Below, piece after piece: positions 45,734 to 55,200 of a stretch of DNA of 64,000 nt. Each line of letters begins with the position of its first letter. The stretch's first letter is position 1. Source of the DNA: Dryas octopetala (taxonomy: Eukaryota > Streptophyta > Magnoliopsida > Rosales > Rosaceae). The position numbers and the translations under genes are program-made. The notes beneath the pieces were generated by a model. The model searched no databases. It was not told where the DNA came from and saw nothing but the letters and a program-made list of their open reading frames with translations. The stretch covers positions 9,403,738-9,467,737 of the forward strand of contig OY992833.1 in the NCBI GenBank assembly GCA_963921425.1, in the 5' to 3' direction.

Positions 45734-46012
45734 TGAGCTGAGCTGGCAGCGGGTGGGTCCCACATGTGGGTATGTGGCATTTGGGGGCTGTCTAGGTGGA
45801 AAAGGCTGGGATGCTGAATGGTCCAGGGAGGTCGAAATGACCAATTTACCCTGCCACATCAGCAAAATAGACGGAAGTTGAGACGAAAATTGGACGAAGG
45901 GGCACATTAGACTAACGTTGTAACTGTTAGGGGGTAAATTGATAAAATTAAAAAGTCAGGGGGCACATTAGGAATGGGATCATAGTTCAGGGGGCAAAAA
46001 TCATAATAAGCC
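45734..46012 (-). repeat. MULE right TIR
   Basis: 279 bp, inverse of 40336-40614. It ends AATAAGCC next to the CAAAAAAAA TSD and should carry the transposase promoter. Confidence 0.93.
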
Positions 46013-46021
46013 CAAAAAAAA

Positions 46022-46475
46022 TAAAGAGTTTTCAGACTTAATTTCTCAAATCTAGTGCCCAGACTGTGGTTAGTTAATTCACAGTAATAATAATATATAA
46101 GGTAGACAGCATTAATTAATTGTAATTAAAACCACCATCGCCAAGAGAGAAAACAGTGTTGCGTCTCAATTGCTTACCAATCTGCTCTTTGCTCATCAAG
46201 ATATATAAGACATTACTGTATTCTGGGTTATCTTCAACTGTTCTTCAAACTCTATATTCATGTCATGAATATTTGATGACCAAATAATGTTTAGTCTCAA
46301 AAATCTCAAAACGAATTCTAAAGATAAACATATAAAAAAATTTCTCGCACATGAGATCTATATACATATATCTCCAATTGTTCTTAATAGGGCTCTAATT
46401 AAGTCTTAAGTATGCATGCCGATCAATCAGTCATCCATAACCATATACAATAAATCATGACATACAAATAGTCAT
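46022..46475. other. Intergenic, no gene seen
   Basis: AT-rich flank between the MULE and hairpin element 2. Confidence 0.5.
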
Positions 46476-46641
46476 CAATGAAATGTATTACGATATAAAA
46501 ATAGGGGCAAATTACACGCAGGTACCTCATGTATACACCGTTTTTCACTTGAATACCCCAATGAAATGTATTACGATATAAAAATAGGGGCAAATTACAC
46601 GCAGGTACCTCATGTATACACCGTTTTTCACTTGAATACCC
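46476..46641. repeat. 83-bp direct duplication at hairpin tip
   Basis: CAATGAAATGTATTACG starts at 46476 and again at 46559, with identical sequence through GAATACCCCAAT. Confidence 0.93.
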
Positions 46642-47757
46642 CAATAAAAAAAAGTTCCTCATAGGTACCTCAACTATTGATTTTGCACACCCAGGTACTT
46701 CCGTCAACTTTTTCGTCGGGAAGGCCGTTAACTGCCTACGTAGCAAACTGACATGACTTTAAAAAAATGCCACGTGAACGAAAAAATAATAAAATAAAAA
46801 ATTAAATAAACTTTAAAAATGAAATAATTATTTAAAAAAACTAAAAACACAATAATTAAATTAAAAAAAACAAAAAAATAAAGAAAAAAATGCATTTGCA
46901 GGCTTGCAGCCCTCCTCCCTCCGCCTCCCACCCCTCCCTCTGAGACCCACCAACCTAGCCACCCACCCCTCCGACCCCAGCCACCCTGCCGCCAACCCCA
47001 CCCACCACGCCGCCGACCCACCCGGTCACCCACCCCCTTTCTCTCCCCGCCCCGCCTCTCTCCTCTCTCTCTCCTTGCCCCTTACTTTCTCTCTTTGCCT
47101 CACTCTCTCTCTATCTCCCCGAAACACCAGCCCTGACCCACCCTGCCCCGAGCTCCACCCTCCTCATCCAGATCTGAGAGAGAGAGAGAGAAAGAAAGAT
47201 GGAGCTGGTAGCCGGAGAGGGGAGAGAGGTGGGTGGGTCACTAGGTTGGGTGGCCGACACGAGGGAGGCGGAGGGAGGCGGAGGGAGGAGGGTTCGGGGC
47301 TGGGGTTTTGGGGAGAAAGAGAGAGTTAGAGAGAGAGAGAAGAGAGGGGGTGGGTCGGCGGCGTGGTGGGTGGGGTTGGCGGCAAGGTGGCTGGGGTAGG
47401 AGGGGTGGGTGGCTGGGTTGGGTGGGTCTCGGAGGGAGGGGTGGGAGGAGCAGAGAGGAGGGCTGCAAGCCTACAACTACATTTTTTCTTTTTCTTTTTT
47501 AATTTAATTATTGTGTTTTTAATTTTTTAAAATAATTATTTCATTTTTTATTATTTTTTTGTCCACGTGACATTTTTTTAAAGCTATGTCAGTGTGCCAC
47601 GTAGGCAGTTAACGGCCTCCCCGACGGAATAGTTGACAGAGGTACCTGGGTGTGCAAAATCTGTAGTTGAGGTACCTCTGAGCAACTTTTTTTTATTGGA
47701 ATACTCAAGTGAAAAATGGTGTATACTTGAAGTACCTACGTGTAATTTGTCCTTTAT
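46476..47757. mobile_element. Long-hairpin (foldback) element 2
   Basis: The left arm (from GGGCAAATTACACGCAGGTACC at about 46506) and right arm (ending GTACCTACGTGTAATTTGTCC) are inverse copies. The inversion continues inwards through GGCCGTTAACTGCCTACGTAG, an AT-rich stretch, GCAGGCTTGCAGCCCTCC and the C-rich/G-rich halves, leaving a small loop near 47170-47290. An 83-bp direct duplication (46476-46641) affects the left tip. No clear TSD and no transposase. ORFs read from the C/G-rich arms are not genes. Confidence 0.75.
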
Positions 47758-48279
47758 TTTATGTCCACTCATTGAGATTTCCCTTACATTTTCATTATCT
47801 TATTTTAATTTTTCCCCTAAGTAGTAGCGGTGATGGAGGTCGAGCCATTCACATCGAGGCATCTTCTCATTTCCATCCCATGGACACTGTAGGCGACATG
47901 TCCATCTTTTGTTATTTTTAGATACATTTTGTTGTAAAAATTTGATGTAGTAACGGCTCTGATAAACCATGTTAGGATGATCTGACTAGATGGTATTACT
48001 GTATTTTGACGGGTCTGAGACCCTTGGTTGTGGTTGGGGTGGTTGTTGATGGATTAGAAGTGCTTATTTTCGTTAAAACAGGTCGGTTTAGTCATGTGTT
48101 TAGAGGAGACTGCCAAATTTTGGTAGAATATATTTCCCATGTTTTGTTTTCCCCTATTAAGGTCAAAGGGTAACTTAATTAGATACGATGGGCCCGACAC
48201 GCCATCGATGTCAGACCCTACAGGATCACTTTGGGTTCCACAGTGGGGCCTACGAGCGGTCTTCTCACAAGCCGGTCTG
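47758..48279. other. Unassigned insertion sequence in copia remnant
   Basis: No ORF of note. It ends CGGTCTTCTCACA at about 48269, possibly the right end of an LTR that began at 38076, but this is unproven. Confidence 0.35.
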
Positions 48280-48551
48280 GCTATCATATCTTTTCCATGA
48301 GCTTGGCTTTCACATTCGGTTCCCTATATTGCTTTATCGTGACAGTCTTAGTGCTACCTACATGGCTGCCAATGCCGTGTTCCATGCTTGCACTCGTCAT
48401 ATTGAGTTCATGACAGTCATCGAGTGCTCTTTCTTCCATTCGTTGACCAAACTGCTGATCTTCTCACCAAGGCTCTTTACAAACGTCATTTGTGTTACGA
48501 TCCAAACTCGTCAGTCTAAGACCGCCAACTTTGGGGGGGGGGGGGGGGGGG
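48280..48551 (+). pseudogene. Copia RNase H fragment, second part, and PPT
   Basis: Codons for VWLSYLFHELGF, DSLSATYMAANAVFHA and TRHIEF continue the RNase H domain begun at 37990. Frameshifts follow before a 19-G polypurine tract (48533-48551) adjoining the 3' LTR. Confidence 0.75.
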
Positions 48552-48675
48552 TGTTAGATTTTATTTGTATTTGGGCCTAAACCGGCCAATTGTATATAGG
48601 TTTTATATGTCATTACTTGAGCCTCAAGCCTTAGGGCTTTACTTGTACTTGTAAAAATACCTTTGTGATTAATTA
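48552..48675 (+). repeat. Short copia 3' LTR, truncated
   Basis: TGTTAGATTTTATTTG and then GTATATAGGTTTTATATGTC, AAGCCTTAGGGCTTTACTTG and TACCTTTGTGATTAAT match the 5' LTR at 37774. The match stops at about 48675, so the last 20-25 bp are lost. Confidence 0.78.
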
Positions 48676-51090
48676 GAATATATATATATTGATATGACAA
48701 ATAAGTGATAATTAGTATAAAAAAATAATTTATACTTTGTAGGGGCTGCTAACTAGGATTACAGATTAAAATTAACTTCATTAATTGGTAATTTGTGCAA
48801 AACTCGTGTAGATTTTTTTTTCTGCTGTCATGTTAGCTTTTTTTTCTTTATTTTTCTAGGTTTAGGATTAGTGTTAGGTTGGGGGAAGAAGGAAAAGGAA
48901 GGAGAGAGGGTAGGGGCAGTTTTGGAATAATGGGGGTGAGATGAGTAGATTAAAAAATTTTAAAATTTAATGGAGGATGTCGAAATTATAAGGTGGATTG
49001 GAAAATAAGATTGTGGAGCGAGAATAATGCCACTCAATTCTAAGACCTAAAGCCCTAGGCTATATTATATTTCCCACTAATAAACCTTAATACCTTTAAT
49101 AAACCTTATAAAAATTAAAAAAATTTTAAATTAAAACTGTATTTGCATGTCTTAGGGGTGTTGGAATGCTCGACATTGCTCGTAAAATGTTCCTAAAAGT
49201 TTAAAAAATGATTCAAGTTTGTACATAAGAAATTCAAATGTCAAAGGATTTCGTTGATAGCCCCTAGAAAAGAATTAAAGATCCTTTTTTTTTTGGCCAA
49301 GAAAAGAAAGATCCTTTTGTTTTTGGCCAAGAAAAGAAAGATCCTTGAAACGTAAAATTCTAGCAATTATGAGACTAAAAACAAATTAAACGCAGTTCTT
49401 CAAAGCATATAGCTTGAATTCTGATTGGTTCGTAACCATGACCAGCAATTCCTGGGTTGGTAATCAACCATGACTAGCTTTTCTAATTTCTATGTGGAGG
49501 CTCAAATTACACAACCAATCACCTATATGCATGCCTACATATTTCTCTTGTTATGGTGTGTTTTGGTTTGGACTATTTTCTTAAAACGATTAATTTTCAA
49601 TCCATTCTTATGTGGTTTTGCTAAGCATTTTACTTGTATAAGCTAGGGCTAGCTTGTTTTTTTTAAAGGACAAAAGTGCAAATTTAGGTTGATAGGGTGG
49701 CCCACACGCATAATGTGGTAATAAGCCGACCCACTTTTTAATGAGCTGAGTGATTAATGCAAGGCACTGATTTCTCGGCCTTTGAAATTGTAACACCCCA
49801 AATTTTATTGATTTTAGGTTATGGGTGTTACTAGGTTAATTGAAATTAATTAAAAACTAATAGTTACTTCTTTTGAAACAAAAATGTGGATATATTCCAC
49901 ATAGACAAATTTATGGAATTTCATTTATCTAAATGCTTTACTTGAAATTATGTCACTTGTTTGAGCCATATTTATTTTCATATATTTATGGTGATTTCAG
50001 ATTTAAGGCAAAAACACACTTATATTTGCCTAAGTTGATTTATTACTTACACTTGGTTAATTGGATGATAAACATAACTTTGTTCACTAATTTGGTAATG
50101 TTGAAATTCCAAAAGAATGTCCGAGAATTTGTATGTTTCTATTTTATCCAAAAATTGTTTTAAGGTACCTAATTTAAGTAACATGATTTTAATTAATTAT
50201 TTGGTTACTTAGGTGACATTTTCGGATCACACACAGACACAGACACACACACACATTCTTACTTGTACAATTATCTTTGTGACTTATAATTGGTTTAAGA
50301 AATAGGACTTGACAACTAGGAATACCAAGGGTTGCAAATTGACTTTAAAACCCTATTTTCTTTGACCAACCTAGATCACTAAGGCTAGAAACTTAGATTA
50401 CTTGGGCAAGAGATTAAAATGATGGCTAATGCATGGCATGGAGGTCATGACTAGGGCTGGACCTTGTGTGTATTTTCGGCAATAAGGAAAGAAAACCAAT
50501 AAAAGTCATGATGATTTTTAATTAATGGACTTGGGTTAAGTAAAAGTCTTTGATTGGTTATTGAGCTGTTTAACCTAGAGCCTTAGGCTAAACACTCAAT
50601 TAAAAAGGGTCTAAGGGATCGATTGGCCAACCAATTATAAAAACCTATTTGAGTTTGCAACCTATTTAATCACTTATACAACTAAGAATACAAGTGAGAG
50701 ACTAACTTGTACAGCCTAGTACTTAAGGTGAAGAAGGAATTCTAATATAGGCTATATGGGGTACTTAAGAGAGGAGACCCTAGCTGTATATTTATGCATG
50801 CAGAGTGATTAAATTATGACTTTAGAATTTAATATACATGCTAAAGAAAGTCACGAGTATTTTTCTGCTTTTGTGTTTCTTTAGTTTGATGCCCAGATAT
50901 ATATTGTTGTTAATCACAATTATATGATTGTTTATTTACAAGTTGACAGCAATATGCACATATATAATCTGATTGTTTACTTACAAGTTGCCAAGCAAAA
51001 GTATAGACTTTATAGTTGTTTATAAACTGCATGATTTTTAACTTGCAAGTTAGATAAGAAAAAGCATAAAGCTATCTTTCTGATTGTTTT
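48676..51090. other. Intergenic, no gene seen
   Basis: AT-rich. 49270-49350 has a small tandem copy of AGATCCTTTT..GGCCAAGAAAAGAA. At 49791 a TGTAACACCCC motif like an LTR start is seen, but no matching end. 50231-50255 is a short (CA)n run. Confidence 0.5.
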
Positions 51091-51299
51091 GTTTACACAA
51101 GTTGCCACTAATATATATATATATACATATATATAATATGTGATTGTTTTTTTTTATTGTTTTGTTTACACAAGTTGCCACTAATATATATATATACATA
51201 TATATAATATGGGTGATTGTTTTTTCTGATTGTTTTGTTTACACAAGTTGCCACTAATATATATATATACATATATATAATATGTGATTGTTTATTCAC
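51091..51299. repeat. 73-bp tandem repeat, three copies, upstream of CNL
   Basis: Anchors GTTTACACAAGTTGCC at 51091, 51164 and 51237, an exact 73-bp spacing, each followed by (AT)n. A related unit is present near 34431 in the duplicated upstream region. Confidence 0.93.
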
Positions 51300-51894
51300 A
51301 AGTTACAAGCAGTATAGGCTTTATATCTGCCTTTATGTGTTGCTTTTCCTCTATGTATGATAAAAGAATTCCGCAAAAAGAAATATCCCATAAAGAAGTC
51401 AGTTTTTGTTCAATAATGATTATCTCATACTTGGTCCACAGATAAGTATGAATTAATTGTTATTGTTCAACTCAAGTGATATTGATAAATTCCATAATAC
51501 AGAAGGATCTTGATGTTCACACTAAATAATATGTCATCTTGTGAAAAATATGAAAAGGAATGTATGGTTCTCAATCCACAGATGGCCTGGTTACCATACA
51601 TGCATACGGACAGCCCACTAAGACCAAGGACAAATTTTTGTGGTTTTCTTTTCTTTTTGTTGACTTCTTTGTGGACTTATTTCTTAATGCAACCTTTTAG
51701 GTGAATTTATTTATCATTAAAAGCTGTAAAATAGATTTTAAAATCGTTTACTTAAAAAGAAAAAAATTAGTTTACAAATTTAGCACATTCCATTTTCAAA
51801 TACTGACTCCGTTGGTAAAAATTCATCTGTCAAATAAATCTTGTACCCTTACCCTCTAAAAATAATGTAAAAAAAAAAAACACTACATTGGTGT
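51300..51894. other. CNL distal upstream region
   Basis: 51300-51447 matches the interrupted sequence at 34500-34560 and 35846-35944 and keeps the empty target site of the hAT element. No gene. Confidence 0.6.
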
Positions 51895-52252
51895 AGCAAG
51901 TGATATATATGCACATTACAACTGTTACACTACATTGGTCATTGGTCTAGTTGTATCCTCCTCTTCCTTTGTAGAGGTGGAGCCACCGATTTGGAAACTT
52001 GTAGATGGTCAAGGTTTGCAGAAAGCAGATGGCCAATAAAAAAAGGTTTGCAGAAAGAAAAAGAAGGAGTGGGGCCACCAATAATGAAGTCTAGCTGTAA
52101 GTCTCTCAATTATGAGAACTACTTGTGCGTCTTCCATCTCTTCTCACTTTCCTCACTTGTGCATTGTTCTCTGCTCAGACTGCTCTTTGCTTACTTCTCC
52201 GTCCCTCTATCTAATATCTCTGCTACTGCTAGCTCCTTGTATCTGTTTGAGT
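51895..52252 (+). promoter_or_regulatory. Promoter and 5' leader of the complete CNL gene
   Basis: The region directly upstream of the ATG. Blocks GGTGGAGCCACC, GATGGTCAAGGTTTGCAGAA and GTGGGGCCACC are also found in the two orphan promoters. The pyrimidine-rich stretch 52130-52230 is probably the 5' UTR. No specific promoter element is claimed. Confidence 0.6.
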
Positions 52253-55200
52253 ATGGAAGGAAAGATGTTGGATGCTCTCTTTACTTTCTCTGTGGAGGGA
52301 ATACTGGGGAAGGTGGCTTCACTTGCTGCTCAAGAACTCAGTCTTGCCTGGGGATTCAAAACAGAGCTAACAGAGCTCCGCCAATCATTGTCCACCATTC
52401 AAGGTTTCGTACATGCTGCTTCCCACCCACCACAAGATCGTGCCAAGTTAGTGGAAGACTGGCTCAAGAAGCTCAAAGCCGTAGCTGATGATGCAGAGGA
52501 TGTGTTGGAGCAAATCGAATATGAATTTCTCCGCCAAAAAGTGGAGCTGCAAAACCATACCAAGAGAAAGGTGCTCAACTTCTTCTCTCTCTCCAATCCC
52601 ACTTTATTTCGTCAACAAATGGCACATCAAATTCAGAAAATCAAAAAATCTTTGGAGGATCTCAAGAAGGACGCAGCTTTTGTTGGACTAGTTTCAAAAG
52701 TACAAGACCATGCAACCCCTCATGGAATTAGAGAGGACAGAGAAACCATCTCTTCCATTGACGAAGATGAAAACATGGTTGGAAGGGAGGGAGTTGTGTC
52801 AGACATAATTGCAACCTTGATCAACTCCAATAATCGGGAAAATCTTTCGATTATGGCCATTGTTGGAATTGCAGGCCTAGGCAAGACAACTTTGGCCAAG
52901 TCCGTATACAATAAGCCTGATGTGGATAAATATTTTGATAAAAAAATTTGGGTGTGTGTATCTGACCCCTTTCATGTCAATTTGATTCTCATTCGGATGT
53001 TGGAATCACTCAACTCAACAAAAGCCGTACGAGAAAGTCGAGATGCATTGATCAAAACCCTCCAAGAAGAGTTGACTGGGAAAAAATATCTTCTCATACT
53101 CGATGACGTATGGAATGAAGATGAGGATAAATGGAACACTTTGATCATGAGTTGTTTGTCAAAACTTAATTCTACTCGAGGAAGCAGCATCATTGTCACT
53201 ACCCGCAGTGCCAAAGTTGCATCAATCACAGAAACGCCTGGTAACTATAGGTGTGAATTGGAAAATCTATCTGTTGATGAATGTCGGTCCATAATAATGG
53301 ATAGAGCATTTCCAAATGGTAGTGCTCCAATAGACTCGCATATACAGCAAATTGGAGAAGAGATTGCCAAAAAGTGTGCAGGAGTACCATTGGTGGCAAA
53401 GGTATGTATACTATTATTTATTATAGAGTGAATTACACTTTATACTCCCCAAGTATAGATCGTTTTTCACTTTAGTACCCGATGTTCAAAACGTATCACT
53501 GTAAAACTTAAAGTTTATGAAAATTACAATGTGCTCTTTACGTTAACTTTTCTGTTATTTGGACTGCATATAGCATGTGTGAGATTCATTTACATTGATG
53601 TAGACAGTAAATTTACGCCACATGAACAAATAAAATAAACCAAATAAACAATAAAGAAATTAGAAAAAGGTATTTCAATTATTATATATTAAAAAAATTA
53701 AAAGATAACATTGAAACTAAATATAAAAAATTATCTCATTCATTCCTACCTCTCCCTCCTCCCTCATCTCTTTCGTTCCCCGTTTTTGTTTTTAAAATTT
53801 TAAAATTTTATTTTTTTAACCTATAAAATTTTAGTTGGCTTTTTTAATTTGTTTTTTTCCCACATAGCGTAAATTTATTGTCCTCATTAGTGTAAATGAA
53901 TCACACACATGCTATATGCAGTCAAAATTAACAGAAAATTTAACGGAAGGGGCACATTGTAATTTTTAAAAAATTTTAGGTTCCACATTGAAACGTTTTA
54001 AACATCGGGTTCCAAAGTGAAAAATAACCTATACTTGAGAGGTGTAAAGTGTAAATGACCCTTTATTATATTATAGATTTGAAGTTAATTTAGGCTTTTT
54101 AATTGCTTTCGATTCTTATTTGTTATTAATAAAGTTCCAACCCACAAATAACTTGTGAAATTTTTTGTTTCCTTTTTAGGTCCATTGATTTTAATTATTA
54201 AATTTCAATTATTTTTTAGTTTAGGTACCAAAATTATATAACATTTTAGATTAGGTACTAGTTGAAAAGTCAAACAAAATAATAAAGTAAAAGGTATTAG
54301 AATTTACAAATATTACATCACATGCCACTACAATAAAAAAATAAAAATAATATTACATCACAAATATTACATTAATTTATACTATATTGTATTAAAAAAA
54401 AAAAAAACAATCCAGTTACAACTTAACTGTGACTGTCTTGGTAAATTGAAAAAGAGAACTCACACCACTATACTATGTATTATTTTGAGTAAAAATATTG
54501 TTTTGACCTCTATTTATACTATATTGTATTATAATTTCTCTAAAAAAAATTCAATTAAGTCACAACTTAACTGTGACTTGTTCACAACTTAGATGTGACT
54601 GTCGTTCAGTCACAACTAAATTTGAAGTTGTGAGTGTTGTACAGTCACAACTAAATGTGAAGTTGAGACTACATTAGCAAATTTTCAAGATAATATAAAA
54701 GCCTCAAGGGCAATTTTGTCAAAACATTATAAATTTTAACTAACACTCATCATATGTGGGCCAAAGGACAAAAATGTCAAATGGAAAAAGCTTAAATCAT
54801 AGGGGCAAACATATTTGTGATCTAATCTAAAAAACTATATTTAAATTTAGTAGTCCAATTGAAATATTATATAGTCTTCATGCTATACCAAAAAATTATT
54901 GGGATTTAGTATTTAATTCTAATTTTCTATTCCTTTTTTTACTTTGGGTTTTCTAAACAAAAATTGGGCAAGGAGTTCTTTCCTCATTTTATAACAATCG
55001 ATGAAGGAAAAAAATTTATTCCAACATCATTTTAAGTGCAATATTACTACTAATTACTAAGCCGTACATATATAGTCATAAATTGTTTAATAAACACATG
55101 TATGACTCTAACAAAGTTTGTAAAAAAGAAAACATAACCAAAAAAAAAAAAAAAGCAGCTCTAACAGAAAAAATGGAGTGCAGCAGTATATGTTACACGT

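Larger units (their letters stand above)
40336..46012. mobile_element. Mutator-like element (MULE), 5677 bp, with two genes
   Basis: Terminal inverted repeats of 279 bp (40336-40614, 45734-46012) start GGCTTATTATGATTTTTGCC. They are flanked by a perfect 9-bp TSD, CAAAAAAAA (40327-40335, 46013-46021), the size expected for Mutator elements. Inside are a minus-strand MuDR-type transposase starting near the right TIR and a plus-strand GRF zinc-finger gene starting near the left TIR, so the genes converge. The transposase has a frameshift and one stop, so this copy is probably not autonomous. Tandem repeats occupy the middle. Confidence 0.95.

Noticed and set aside
45641-45907. ORFs mirrored in the MULE TIRs (also 40441-40761)
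   Set aside because: The same translation appears in both TIRs in opposite orientation; it is terminal repeat sequence, not a gene.
46904-47502. Proline/glycine-rich ORFs in the hairpin elements
   Set aside because: They mirror each other on opposite strands because the DNA is an inverted repeat, with no known domain.
38076-48269. Single large LTR element spanning TGTAACGACCC to TTCTCACA
   Set aside because: The ends are suggestive, but no target-site duplication is visible and the interior is mostly other elements; kept only as a possibility.
49791-49850. TGTAACACCCC motif as another LTR start
   Set aside because: No matching TTACA end or target-site duplication was found within reach.
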